A stretch of DNA of 64,000 bases from Megalopta genalis. Lineage: Eukaryota > Arthropoda > Insecta > Hymenoptera > Halictidae. A program made the position numbers and the translations under genes. Under the pieces are notes generated by a model, which saw only the letters and a list, made by a program, of their open reading frames with translations, had not been told where the DNA came from and did not search any database. The DNA is taken from positions 38,830,742 through 38,894,741 of the forward strand of contig NC_135014.1 of assembly GCF_051020955.1 (NCBI RefSeq), given 5' to 3'. This document shows, one piece after another, positions 38,097-51,540 of the stretch; positions within the stretch are counted from its first letter, which is position 1; each line of letters opens with the position of its first letter.

Positions 38097-40180
38097 GTAA
38101 TACTATCTTATATTTATGTAGTTCTTTCGCCGTTTTTATTCTAACGTAGGCTTGAATTTAAAAATTTATTTAATCATTTCCTGTGAAAAAGTTTTTATAA
38201 TACCAACAATTTTTAAATAAAAAATGAGAAACCAGTGTGGAAGGATGATTTATTTAGCGGAGAATTTAACTAATTACTGGTAACTTATTAATCTAGTGTT
38301 TTATGTAACTAAAAAAGTATTGGCAAAATCTTCAAGGCGAGAGGAAATTGGAAATCTTTTATTGATACTAGAATTCAAAGCTTTTATACAAAAAAAGAAT
38401 AGAAAAGTTACTGGTTTTCTAAAAATGCCCCAAAAAATTTGATATACGTTAATAGAAATGAAAGTAAATTTTTGACTATCATTGCTTTAAGTAAAAGCAT
38501 TTTACATAAAATATTTTTTCTTATATATTTTTGTATATTATTTATGAATCCTACATTTGTTATTTATTCTGCCTTTATACTCAAAGACACGAAAATCTGA
38601 ATACGATTACGTTTATTCTTTTTGTTTTTATTATTAATCTTAATTACTTATCCTGGTAACTCTTAATTGTGCTTTAATGGAATCGTGTACTATGTTTTGG
38701 GAGTATCCAATGCATGCAACAAAAGTGAAAAGAATCTAATACAGGATTTACGGGTGAGTTGTCTAGATCGAACATAACACTGTAATGAAAACATTGCTGA
38801 GTTCATTGTTTCCAGCAGCTGCACTTATTTATGAAGTGAAAGTGGGACGTGTGAGAACAGCGAGATAGTTATTTATCGTTCAGAATTTCTTTCTGTAAAC
38901 ATTTTACAAGAATTATATAACGAAGTATCTTTTTTAGATACAATATTAATAAACCGATGGTCCAAATTAGGAAGCTGGTTTGCTTTCACCGGATCAAAAC
39001 CATTAGATCAATTTTTTAAGGTATTATTTTTATCACATATTTTCTGAATACAATAAATACATCTAATATAGTTTAAATGAATAAATGAATGATTAATAAT
39101 AAATGCATCTAATATAAACTAACTGAATAAATTAATAATTAATAGGAAATGAATTTAATATAACATAAATTTTCATATTGTATAATATGTTCGACCACAA
39201 AAATTGCACCACGAATCTTGTTTCTATATTCTTAACGTAGAACTAGTACGAATTCGCTTGTCCTTTGCATTTATCTGCAGCTTTCAATTATTCTTCGTTT
39301 TCCATGCCAAAAAACTCGCCGGTCTAATAATGTCACACTTTGAGAGAAAAACACAAAACAAATCACATGCGCGTGAGTGGGATAGTTTCATGGCAGTAAT
39401 TTGCTAATAACTAATACATTATCATTTCATTGAGTAACATCAAGATTTACATTATCACGAGGAATATATCAAAACAATCTCGGAGTATAAATTATACAGA
39501 ACAACAATAATGTACAATAATATAAAGATTTTGAATTCTTCAGAATATTCTCAACTTAACTAGTTAACAAAAGGTAATTACAATAAAAAAAAAAAAAAAA
39601 TTGACAGCATCGAATACATTCCATCAGAAAATATCAAACGAGATAGTTTCACACGTATCAATTTGAACAGTTGCGCCCGACAGAAGGTTAATTGTGTTTA
39701 TACGGGTGTCAATGGCCGACAGATCTACAAACTACGACAATTCAAGCGTCGCCATTCATGAACTTTTACTGTTAACACACTCGGACACCGGGATTTTATC
39801 TCGACTCGTGTATAAATATTGTTATTTAACTGCCTAGTTTCTGACAATTAATTAAAATTTTCCCCGTATTTGCTTAAATACATTCGAGATTTTGATACAG
39901 TATACGGACAGCTTTAAAACGCTATAATTTTTTTAATTCCTTCTTTGCAACAAACTGGAGCGAAATTGAAAGTGATTTGTTTTCTTAGTAGGTCTATTAG
40001 GATGTAAATAATATAATGATATTTTCATGTATTGTCACTGCTGTTTTGTACTTCTCCTGTTCGCATTTGTCGTAAATGTATAAAAACCTCCGTCTATTTA
40101 TCACACTTGATCCTAATCCTCTATTAGACAATAAAGTATGGGAAAGATGCGAAGCATACAAAACACATAACTCACGGACG
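38097..40180. other. intergenic, no gene seen
   Basis: A poly-A run of about 16 lies at 39584-39600. A family B end sits at about 39908-39935, and a worn family A copy may span about 39990-40100. No coding exon. Confidence 0.45.
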
Positions 40181-40625
40181 GTACCGCATAAGTGTTTTAT
40201 TTATGGCTTCAGTCATAAATCAGTTCACCTCTAGCCAATTAATACCATAACGTGTATATTCAACAAATCGCATGACAGTAGAGAAAAAGCATAAGCCCCA
40301 TCGTGTTTTACGCCGTGCTAGACTCTTCAACAGTGAGGCTACTATCCAATAGCGTCGAATGGGAACTCCACTAATTTAGACAGTGTTTCTTATCCTAACC
40401 TTCCTCCTATCTAGGTCTACTCTTATTGACGCCTTCTACTTGCCCCAGACTCAGCCAAACTATCCGCTGTTGGTTAGAGATCTGGTAAGACAATCTCCAC
40501 CGCACGGCTAAAATAAACAATTCTGTGGCAACGTGCGCTAGTGTTGGCGAATCTACAGCGACTCCACGCCCGTAGTCCTATAACTAATATACACGGTGGA
40601 CCACCGAATCTGCTCTCAGCTTACG
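40181..40625. other. GC-richer island, function unknown
   Basis: Roughly 450 bp are richer in G+C than the flanks, with stops in all frames over any length. I see no clean splice donor. It could be an enhancer, a promoter of a non-coding RNA or an old transposon piece. Confidence 0.25.
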
Positions 40626-43240
40626 TTATTCTGCTCAGTAAAAAATCTTTTCAATACCCAATCAAGAGTTTTAAAACAATTATAGTAAACAATTAGTCTT
40701 TTTTTTTTTAGAATTTTCGAGGTCATCTCCGGTTTTTTTATATATAAACCTATCATTTTTTTACATCTATTAGTTAACGGCGTATCTGCTGCGTATCATA
40801 ACAGCTTTCTATTTCATTAACACTATTTTTACCAAAATTTTGTATTCTACAATTTACCGAATAAATTTTGTCATACCTATGACAAAAGTCGTGAAGTGAT
40901 TACACAAGAAAACATAGAACATAGGGAATAATTTCTATTAAAAGTTATTGAAAGATGTCCTCTAACCTTTTTGGTAAAAATAGTGTCAAATAAAAATTAT
41001 TAAAAGATGTCTTTTTACGTCAGCACTTGAAATGACCTTGAAAACTCCGAAAAAGACTAGTTGAAAAAATTTATTCTCATCCTCCTAAGGTTCATACTCA
41101 GGAGGGTGCTGATTCTGAACCGTGTGCAAATGAAAAATTATATATTGCAATAAGAAATTTATTTAAACTTATACAAAATAAAATTTATATCATTTTAAAG
41201 AAATTTTTGATCGAACAACAGAATGAGCTAAGCCTAAGCTGATTCACCATATATGTAATGTGCCCCATTTACATCGGGCACCTTAAATATCTCGCTTATT
41301 ACTGATAATTAAATCCCGGATTTTTAAGCAAATTTCAATTCATTTCATGAATAACAAAATAAGGAACAAATGCCATTTGCCAACTAAAAAGTTTCTTATG
41401 GTAAAAATAAAATAGCTACGTCATTAATGGTAGTTAATATGCACATCTTCAAGTAATTTAAAAATGTGTTAATATCACAAATGTATATAATAAAATGTAT
41501 AAATATATAAAATGTGTATTGATAATAAACGAAAATGCTATAAGAAAACGTGGATAGATATAAAGAGGCGAACTTTCGGATGAGCAAACATTCTTTCGAA
41601 GGTAAAATGTTTGAAGGTTTCAAGGTTATCGCGGTTCTTCTTTGAATGATACAGTAAATATGGTGGGCACATTACAGCCGAGGGTCAGACGGATCCAACG
41701 ACCTATAATATAGTTATCTTCGTAAGTCTATAAATAGCAAAAATAACGTTAGAATTGCATGTGTTAACGTTAGACAGGAAACAATAAGGAAGTCCAAACA
41801 ATTGTTTGTTTATCATCTATTTTAAGCACTTGCAAGAACGAAATTTCTATACTAATTTCTTTTATCGTAATTTTGTCATTTATTTTATTCACTCGGCACA
41901 AAATCTAGTCACACAAAAATCATGACATTTTGGTCAGCGTATCGTCTAAATATATGAATATATATGACCTTACATATATGAAAAATATGGCCTTGTAAAG
42001 TATTTTTCGTTTCTTGCAATTACCCTTTGAACTTAATCATACCTTCAAACATTTCCTTTAACAATTTTAATCTAACATTTCTGTTGTCAATAATAAACGA
42101 GATATTTAAGCTGTTTCATTTGAATAAGACACACTCTACGTATATGCAATAATGTACGTGAAACGCATAAAGCAAAGCTATTGTTAGTGTAGCACTATAT
42201 CATTGTACTGAATATTGTTCCACGCGTTGGCAGGAAAAAAGACAATTGTAAATAATTAGAATTCGCTTGTTTCATTAAATAAATTGTAATAAAAGATTTA
42301 GTTAATTAAAATAAGAATAAATATCTTATTCTTTTAATATCTTTATACATTTTGATTAACCGTCTTTTATAAAATTATAATTTCATAACTCATATTTAAT
42401 GATATTTTACAAATGTGCCAATTGTTACGATCACATTTAAAGTGTTTTTAGGAATATGGGCGTTTCCCGAAAAATTCCCTCTTTCTCTTTATTAAATTTT
42501 TAGAATTTATAGACACGACTATATTAATAAATTACCAACCTTATGTCGTAATAATGGGATAGAAAAAGTAATTGTATTACAATTCCATTAAAGAAATAAA
42601 ACTTTCAGTCAAAAATATTCCCTGTTAGAAATTCATTTCTGCTATATTTATTAATACAAATTCGACGATGATTCTTGCTGTAGATTTATCAGTAGCTCCA
42701 TAATATATCCTTGAAAGTAAATGAAATTTTAATTGCAGAAAGTATGTATCGATGTAATATCTTGTAAGGTGCAGCCTTCGCGAATTACTAGTTTGCGCGA
42801 AAACGCATGCGACGAAATAACGGTAAACGATTCGATGCACGTTTCTCCGGTTTCAAAAACCGCAGAGCGATAATGACGCTTCGATATCGCGGACTAGAAC
42901 AGTTTCGCGGTAAGTTCTCTGACTTTCATTCGCAATTAATTTGATCAATGTTACATTAATCCTAAACCTAATAAATTATGGTATCCAATTTTCCATTTCA
43001 TTGTTCATTTCGATCTTGTTTAACCCTGAGATTTCTTCTACACGATTTTCAATCTTTTCCATTAAATAATCTTTTCAATTCTGCTATTTCTCTACATTTT
43101 ATTTCTCTGTGAGTGCTTATACAAAACACAATAAAACAAAATTGGCACAATTAAAAAGTAAAACGAAAATTGATGACAATTACGGGTGACCGTTTGCGCA
43201 ATTATTTTTTAGTTTCAGCAGTTTATAAAAGTGTTCTTAC
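40626..43240. other. intergenic, no gene seen
   Basis: AT-rich, with no exon, RNA gene or paired inverted repeat that I could defend. Minus-strand frames at 41396-41623 and 42625-42840 look like chance. Confidence 0.5.
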
Positions 43241-43772
43241 TCCTTTAAAAATGCAATAACTTTTTTAAAATTATACCAAATAACTTGAATTTGTTTTACA
43301 TGATAAAGGGATTAATCTACTAGGCAATGGCTTAATTTTGCTATTACTTGGAACGACAAATAAAATCGTGCTGAAAGACATCGGTTAACACAGAGTCAAG
43401 CTAGAGGCGTTGAATGATTTAAAAAAGTGCAGATTTCTTACAGTTTTTGATTAAAAGTGTCAAAAATCGTGACAAAACTGCGATTTTTGCGATCTTTAAT
43501 TTGTTACAACATGTTGTGATGTAATCGATGTCAATTAAATTTTCAGCATACATATAAATTACCGAGATGTACGAAAGACATTTTTTAAACGTTCGTTATT
43601 GGTTGAAATAAACAAGTTAAAAAACGAGGTATTTTTTTTTGTCATTCCAAGTAATAGTACAATTTAAAAAAAAGCATTTTAGTCATTGTCTATATAGACT
43701 AATCCCTCTATCTTTTAAAAAAATATTCAAGTTATTTGGACCAATCTTAAAAAAGTTATTGCGTTTTTAAGG
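43241..43772. mobile_element. MITE family B copy, both ends present
   Basis: The left end TCCTTTAAAAATGCAATAAC continues through TTTTTTAAAATTATACCAAA. The right end is the inverse: TTGGACCAATCTTAAAAAAG then TTATTGCGTTTTTAAGG. About 530 bp. Interior blocks match the copy at 4.15 kb. No coding frame. This is the best copy for defining the family. Confidence 0.75.
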
Positions 43773-46062
43773 TTTAATGTAATAGCTTGAACTGAAGCAG
43801 TCAAAACCCAATGATACGTATTGCTCAATGCCAAGTATAGTAACGTTACTAAAAAAGCATTAGCTTAGAGATAAAGTAAGATAAGACTTCGGATTTAGAA
43901 CAGAAAAAAAAATCCCTTGCAACTTATCGAAATGGTTACATTTGCTAGCCGAACTGCTATGTACATAACAAGCAACGCAATGGACATAGACGGCTCCTAG
44001 CGATATAGAAGGTGTGTCCAAACACGCGTTTGTTTAACTAACAATCGTCGAATACTCGGATAAAACGTGTTTAAGTGCGAATTTGTTTGAATAATGTGCT
44101 TGGAAGCGACACATTATTTTCAAGTTCGTGAAAATTTCTTGGATACTGAGAATTTATGAGCATACATACAGTGAAACAAATATATATATGTGTAGAAACT
44201 TCATAAAGTGGTGCCAAACGTTAGTTCCTCAATATTGGACATCAACAATCCGAGCACAGATCTATGTTGACCTTTTCCAGACATCAATATTTGAAAACAA
44301 TACAACGATAACACTGCAACAGCTTGGATTATTTTAAAGTCTCCTCTGAACTCTTTTTTAAACATTTTTAATATTAAAAAGGCTTCACCGTTTTATTTTT
44401 AGAGGTCAGACCTTTACGCCAGAAATAACGAGAAAGAGATTAACAATTATTTCTAAGGTAAAATTATTAATAAAATTGCAGCGAAATTATAAATCGAAAT
44501 TTATAGTTCAGAAAAACGATGAACTGTTTATTAATGCGGTATGCATTTCGAGTTTCACTAATAGAAAATACCACGCGTTATGAAAAGTAATTAATTACCA
44601 GTTACGATTAATAATTAAGCAGCGGAAAGCCTTTACGACTGCCTGGTTCCATCACCTAATTTAATAGTATTCCTCTATCGTCTAGCTACACGCAACAAGG
44701 GTATTGCTTCAGAGGTTGCTCAAGTTTCCCAAAAGGTCATCAAGTTTCGCCGACAATACACAGTGCACACAAATGAATCAGTTATTGTCAGGTTACTTCA
44801 GAAGTTTCCTGCATAAGTGTAATTTGTAACAAAGAAAACAAGTATACAATGTTTCAAAAACACCTTCGCAAAAATGTCACTACTATTCTACAGGTCACTA
44901 ATTATGAGCTCGAAATAATTAAATATAATAAAATAATTAATGCAATTAAAGATAATAAAATCAATCAATTGAGGCATATATTGAACAGGAAAGTGAAATT
45001 ATTTTGTCTTTGGAAAATAATAAAAAAGAATGCAAGAGTATTTGAATTAGATTCTAAACGATTACAAAAATATGATGATTTGTTACGATTGTTGTAAGTG
45101 ATCTTCTCGGAATAATGCATTTCCATCAGTGAACGACTATGTTATCTGAGTCACTGAAAAGATTAATAAATGTTAACCCTTTTTCATAATTTACACACTA
45201 CATTGCGTCATCTGATTCTTATTCCACATTCATCAACGTAACTATGTAGTTCATCTACTCCATCTATAAACAATAATGTACACTGTAATATTCATTGCAT
45301 CACTCGAATATTCAACTTCTAAACTCTTATGTCACACAATTCTAGCACCGAAGAAATATTATTTCACTGCATTCCTTTCTACAACAAAAACAAATCACAC
45401 TTCTGTATGATCGAAAGATTTCATTACAGCATCTTAAAATTCGATTACGATCCGATAGAGTTGAACATTGCTCGCGAGACTATTCAAACTTGTTGATCAA
45501 AAGAAAGTATTATCGTTTACGTTGCCTGTCATAAAATATCCAAATGTTCCCCTTAATTGGATAAGAGTTTATTTAAACGACCGAAAATTATTTAAATCAG
45601 TTCACTTGTTTAATTAATTGTCCGATAAAAAATATATAGAGTACTCCGTAACAATATAATCGAAACGGGGGTAACAGATAAAGGAAACTCGAGTCGAAAG
45701 TACAAAATTAAAGTTTCTAAACACGTTTTCGAGAACTTTCAATCTCGATATTCACTAGATGCACTTTTTCGATAAAAAGTAATTTAAAAAAATTAAAGAT
45801 CCTATTTCCGAAAAATGGAAACTGGTTTGCAAAAAATCTATTTCAGACCTTAAACTGATTAATGAGCTATTTTCGTGAGAATTCACTTCTTTATCGGGTA
45901 AACGAACCACCGTGTATACAGTTCTCCGTTTAGATCAAGTCGGATATCAAACACCCAACCAATCGAGCAAGTATGAAAATCTTGGAGGCTCAAGTACATT
46001 TGTGAGTCGACTTTAGGCTGATGCAGTGAATATTTTGATCGGTAACTTGCTTGTTGACTTAC
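43773..46062. other. intergenic, no gene seen
   Basis: A small plus-strand frame of 82 codons at 44849-45097 is lysine-rich and unrecognised. Nothing else stands out. Confidence 0.45.
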
Positions 46063-46320
46063 CGGGCTGGAGCAGTGGCGAAACAATTGATGAATCATTT
46101 GGCGTGTTCGATAGTGTGCACCGAGTATAATTGTGAAACTTTCACCAATGAACTCGCGAATGACTAGAAAATTAAGAAAACAGCGAGGCTAACGATAGCG
46201 ACCGGTCGAAAGACGGCAAGGAACTGGCCAGTGGCCGCGACCCCACCATTGCGGTACATCGTCGCTGAGGACGCCAACGAATGTAAACATCGCCACAGCT
46301 GATCATTCTGACCTACAGGG
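46063..46320 (-). promoter_or_regulatory. candidate promoter / 5' UTR exon, minus strand
   Basis: This CpG-richer island ends on the minus strand in a strong donor, CTCCAGCCCG|GTAAGTCAAC, at 46063/46062. No coding sequence that fits the donor is visible. It may be a distal first exon of the V-ATPase gene, alternative to the 19.6-kb island, or of an unannotated RNA. A TACAGGGTGG transposon-type end abuts its right margin at 46314. Confidence 0.35.
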
Positions 46321-46889
46321 TGGTCTGCTAGAAACAAGCTGTCTTACTACTACCTTGTGTGATCAATTCGCTAGAAATGACCAGCGTCATTTTCTTCTAT
46401 TGACAACCTTTTTTCATTTTAGGGTAAAACGTCGGATACTTAACTGTTCGTACTCGAGGCTATTTTAACTTCAAAATTAAGATGTTTCTTGCAACGTATA
46501 GTATTTTTATTTTATACTATTTTTGTTCATTTACATTACCTTGAAGAATATAGCAAATTTTAATGGTGATTCACAGTCGCCATACGACTACAAAGGCTAT
46601 ACTAGGATCGTAAGAACTCTTACACTGCATTGTTATTTCAGTTTGTAGTAAAAGCTAAATTTATCAAGTTTTGTTATGTTATACGCTAGATACGAATAAA
46701 ATATCAATGAAACTAGTGTCTAGAATTAGATCAACACCGTTTTTTGCATTTTTTATTTAGTATCTATCATGACCCCTGTGTATGTCAGTCATCATTACAC
46801 CAGTTAAAGGTTAAGTGCAATACAAATACGATGACTCCAAAATGTATTCGTGCTCTAAATTGGCATTTTTGGACAAATTATTAATATCT

Positions 46890-47233
46890 AACCCTTTGTA
46901 CTCGAATGTTGCCGATATGGTATATTCATGTCAAAGTGGTATTTCTTTTTAATTATTTTTCTTCATACTGCAAGATAATCGTATATATATATTTTTTTTA
47001 TTATATGCTTTCAAATCTCAGATGAGATTTATTCGCTATCCTCAAGGTAATCATGTAAAATACATAAATAAAAACAAAAATTTTTTTTATTTATTAATTC
47101 GTATAAAATTTCACAGCGGTATAATGGTTTTTATTTCAATACGATGTTGTATAACAAAATGAGAATTTTTGCAAAATTTGCTCCGAATTACTGGTAGGTA
47201 TATCGGAAAAATCTTCCGAGTGCAAAAAGTTAA
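46890..47233. mobile_element. piggyBac-type MITE, longer relative of the 2.65-kb element
   Basis: The left end is CTAACCCTTTGTACTCGAAT. The right end is worn: CGAGTGCAAAAAGTTAA at about 47217-47233, whose inverse is TTAACTTTTTGCACTCG. The ends match the 2650-2754 element. The left target is CTAA rather than TTAA, by mutation or misassignment. Confidence 0.5.
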
Positions 47234-47268
47234 ATTGCTCCATAAAACAGAGATTGCTTTAAAATGTC

Positions 47269-47395
47269 TTAACAGTAGGTTTACGGAACCCATCAAAATG
47301 ACCGGTCATTAATTTTTTAATTTATTCTACACTCGTTCAAAATTATAAACTAATATAAAACATCTGTTTTTAGTGCTCTGTAAATCTAGTGTTAA
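47269..47395. mobile_element. 119-bp TTAA-flanked MITE
   Basis: TTAA lies at 47269-47272 and 47392-47395. The left end is CAGTAGGTTTACGGAACCC and the right end inverted is CACTAGATTTACAGAGC. A one-ended relative is at 19262. It is a different family from the CCCTTTG element, but again TTAA-targeted and so piggyBac-like. Confidence 0.75.
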
Positions 47396-49030
47396 TTGTT
47401 ATACATATATTTGCTTGCTGCATATAATACGACTACGCGTTTCAATTACGGTGACTTTGAATGTATACAAACACGTGTGCGATTTGCGGATAACAGAAAT
47501 ATCAAATGTTTGTATACTGTGCTAAATTCTTTTCTTCCGTAATTTCCTCATTGATAACGCCAAAGTAATAGTTGCACCTTTTTTCTTACCCAACATCATT
47601 ATAAGAGCACTAACTTGTACTATACTGTCAATAAAACTGAACGCATGAGGATAATGTGATTTGTCAATAAATATTGACGGTACATATTGCCAATATATAT
47701 ATTGAGAATAATATTGAGAACCTTGATAGATTGGCAATATTATTGGTCGTCTAAGCGTTCAGCGTATGCGTTGTTATCGTATGTAATTAAATTAAGTTTT
47801 TGTTTGTAAAATTTGAATTTTGCAACACGGAAAACCAAGGACCATAACTATTATAATCAATGTGAAAAAATCATTGTCATAGTTAACTTCGTCCGAAATT
47901 GTTTTGCCTATAAAGTTGCCTATAACTGTTATCTGTGAAAAAATTTATCTCGGTTGCTTATAATATTTATCGGAGATAAATACTCTATTTCAAACGCTTG
48001 TAACAGCTATAGGTGAGAGAAATAATTTTATTTCGATCACATATTATACAGAGTGTTTTATAAATGCTTGTCAATACTGCGTGACAAAAATGTCATGTGA
48101 ACATAATACATACATGCGAAGATGCGTTGCACAAGGTACATTTAATATATACTCCATATAGACCATAAATAAGTGTTTTTTCGAAGAGACAATTTGTCTT
48201 TATAGAGCAGATATTATAATTGTAATCGTAATCTAACGATTTAACTCTCATTTAACGAATTAAATGAAGAAAAGGAACCAATCGTATTTCTACTTGTATT
48301 GATTTAATTCTCAGCTATCGTTACGAGATAAAATAAATGTGTTCAAAGGCGCAATCGCATATATTGGGACACCTGTTCATTTCAAAAAGAGATAATATTT
48401 AATTGATGTTACCCATGTTTTGTTAGTGTATGTTATAGTTATTAGTCCGGATCTTTATGCAAAATAAAAATTGTCTGCGTCGGTTGCAAGACACAATAGC
48501 CGAATATAAACTTTCCGACATACAATCACGAGCGCGTGCCCAAAAAAATTTCCACGAAATCGAAGTAATTTAATTAATGAAACTAAAACTAGACTTTAAC
48601 TAGTACTATACTACTATACTACTAGACTAGTATAATACTTTAGCTCTTTTGCATTCTAAACATCCTAGTAAAATTCAGGTTGTTTGAATATATGTATATT
48701 GCAATTGAAATTAATTTTGAAAAGTGATAACAAATTAGTGTCACCAATGTATGACCGACGAGTTATTCTCTTTTCGTTATCAATTATTTGATAACTTTTT
48801 TGAAATTGGTTCAAAGGACTTGAACACTTTTAAGATATTAGACCGACTAGTTTTCTATGGAATGAGTATACACAAAATTTTTTAGATTGCAGGATGATAA
48901 AAAAATTTTTAAATCTTGTCTCGCCCCGTACAAGGAGTTTTATATGTGTGAGTGGCGTGGACGCACCCTGGGATGACTAAAGCGATATTATTCTTCGTTT
49001 CGATCACCAAGGCGATACTATTATAAAACG
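47396..49030. other. intergenic, no gene seen
   Basis: A lone family A end lies at 48444-48470 (CCGGATCTTTATGCAAAATA). A family B-like end sits at about 48790-48825, and a short ACTATACTACTAT repeat at 48604-48630. No exons. Confidence 0.45.
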
Positions 49031-49750
49031 GTTTGGGCCCAGGACCATTTGTGGGACAATCCTTCGCGTTTGTGTTACGAGCGCGAGACTAAACCACAGT
49101 AATAAGTAGAGGGTGGGGTACGTAAGAGCAGCTCCTTGCATTTCTGAAACCCGCGAAGTATCACGAATGATCACTGCTGTGCGACCTCCCGTAACGCGAC
49201 GACACGTCTTTGTCTTGCGATTAATCGCGAGTGCAAACGAAAGTTACGTGCCGATCCTAACTCCATCGAGGCCCAATTCCGTTGCCGTATCATCTAGGCC
49301 CTAGGCAAACGAGTTGTCGAGAAACGGTGAGTCGTTCAGTGATCCTTTGCTTTCTTCGCGAGATGGCTCGGATAATGATTGTGCGATAATGATTGCTCTC
49401 GTTTCATGTTATCATTCCGCTCTCGCTTCGAGAGCGCCGTTCGGTTTTCATAAGTTTCGTGTAGTTTTTTATTTCGGACGTTTTCCTCGGGGATGTAACT
49501 GAGAGAGGTAGGCGTGTAACTCGTTGTGCTATCGTGATTTTCCGTATCGTTACCGTGCTTCCGTGGAAACGTGTATTCGAACAACGCACGCGTTGATTTG
49601 CGTTCTGTTTCGGGAACTACCGTGGCAGTCATTTGTAATTGCGTCTACCATCTGCGCTTTGCAATTTCGCGTCTCTTCGAGACCGATTGCGAAACCGTCG
49701 CGAAAATTGTATAAAGAATCAAAAATGAGGATTAAAGAGAATTAAAGAGA
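49031..49750 (+). promoter_or_regulatory. CpG-rich island with plus-strand splice donors
   Basis: This is the longest GC-rich block in the desert. Plus-strand donors are seen at GGGTAC|GTAAGAG (about 49121) and GAGAAACG|GTGAGTCG (49327). Several 60-100-codon frames exist on both strands, as expected in GC-rich DNA, and none shows a known domain. At the right margin an ATTAAAGAGA motif repeats three times. It looks like a promoter plus 5' UTR exon of a plus-strand transcript. The nearest plus-strand gene is C2orf69 at 55.0 kb, but a non-coding RNA fits equally well. Confidence 0.35.
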
Positions 49751-51540
49751 AGGATTAAAGAGAATGGAGCCTGATAATTTATTTTGTTTTACGAGATCAA
49801 TTTTGTTCTTTGGATCCTTATCGCGCGAAAGTCAGGATTTCGAAATCGATTGGAAAATCGTCCCGTTTCATGTGGCTCTCTTCTTCCAGTGCCTGGCGAC
49901 TGAACATCGCGTTATATATATTAAAATTAAGCATCAGAAGTTCAATTTTACAAAAATATTGTTTAAATTTTTATCGAAATGAAATACCGTATTTTATTTA
50001 ATTGAGCAAGATTTAATGAAAGAATATACAACTTCTGTGAATAAACTTTTTTCATATCCCTGCAGACTACGAAAACAATTAAAACGATTATACTTAGTGG
50101 CCAAGTCTATATATGTATAACATAATATCGACGAGAAAGCAAACACAACCTGCGGTGATAATACGCATATTATTAGCAACCCCGCAACCAGTTACTTTCT
50201 AGAAAAGGCGGCCTACATAGTCCAAAAAAGTATGTAGTTACTTATGTATGTACAATATTCTCTCGATATTGTATATAAGGTGCCCATTTCAATCACTGCA
50301 TACGATTACCATGAGAACTATTCGTTTCTTTCGCTACAAATTTCTTGTGTAATTAAGAAAAATATGTGTAACAGGGATTGAGTAATACAAAATCTCAATA
50401 ATACAAATCCTAAATCTAAAATCAATGTATAATTAGGTACATAAATTAAATCTTGCATTTCTCGCTCTTCCAAAATCGCATTTTAATGTCTTCGTTTTAG
50501 TGTAATCAGCAATTCGTTTTTACATATTTTAATTTTATTATACGTATATTATGAAGTCACGAATACAGTATATTAACATTTAAGAAATCGAAGTAAAGTT
50601 GTGTGTTTTCAGAGCAATAAATTTGTCACGTAAATTATTTAAAAATTCGTTTGCTAATAAAGTTATTGAAAGTAGCACGAGCTGGTATTCACAAGTCTGA
50701 TTATTATAAAAAAAGGTCTCATTGGCCAAGAGTAGATTACTAACATTCTTCTAAGAGTATAAATGACACTATTCAGCAGTGTTGGAAACCTGTCGATTCT
50801 GTTTTACAACGTTATTCAAATAGTATGAGATTGGTAGTGGTTGGTTAGCCGTCGAACGTCACAGTAAAACGCGCGGTCTGTTTAGCAGAATCGGGGCGCG
50901 CCGCGTCTTTCTCCGTCCTATCCTAGTTTCAGTTTCAGAGTATCCGCGAATTAAAAAATTAGAATGGAGAGGGGAGAGTTCAAAGAAGACGGACATATTT
51001 TTTTCAAATTTTTAAAAATATTTAAATTAAAAATATTGAAATATTTATAATATTTTTACTTTTTGAAACATTTTTTTAAATACGCATATCCTTTAAGATT
51101 ATCTGAAAAAAATCGCAACTTTGTATCTTTAATAGTTTCGAAGATATAAATTCAAACGTAAAGGCAGTTTTTGTAAAATTCAGTAAAAACTGTTATAACT
51201 GTTCAGTTATAACTCTTAAAAAGTTCGAAATTATAAAAATGATGATTTAAACCCCCCTAATTTCATATAGATTACACTTGATTTTTATATATTTCATTAA
51301 CAGTTATACATATATCCTTTCATATAAAAATATTCCAAAAACCAACACTGAGAAATATTTTTTTTGAAACCTTCCTCAAAGTTTAAATTATTAAAAGTTT
51401 TCACTATTTGTATATAAATTAAAAAGTATTTAAAGCTAGATTACATACTTAAATTACATCGGCTGACTATGAGATTTTCCGATTTGTATTCCTACGAGTT
51501 TTCATATTCAAAAATTGTCAGTTCTGCGAGTCCAATACTT
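49751..51540. other. intergenic, small GC-rich patch
   Basis: A compact CG-rich patch at about 50855-50945 (around GGGGCGCGCCGCG) stands alone. The remainder is AT-rich without exons. The 51000-51470 stretch would be where the internal part of the neighbouring LTR element should lie, but no gag or pol sequence is seen. Confidence 0.45.

Noticed and set aside
49336..49632. 98-codon minus-strand frame in the CpG-rich island
   Set aside because: Several frames are open on both strands here because GC-rich DNA has few stops. The content is charged and low in structure, and the splice signals favour the plus strand.
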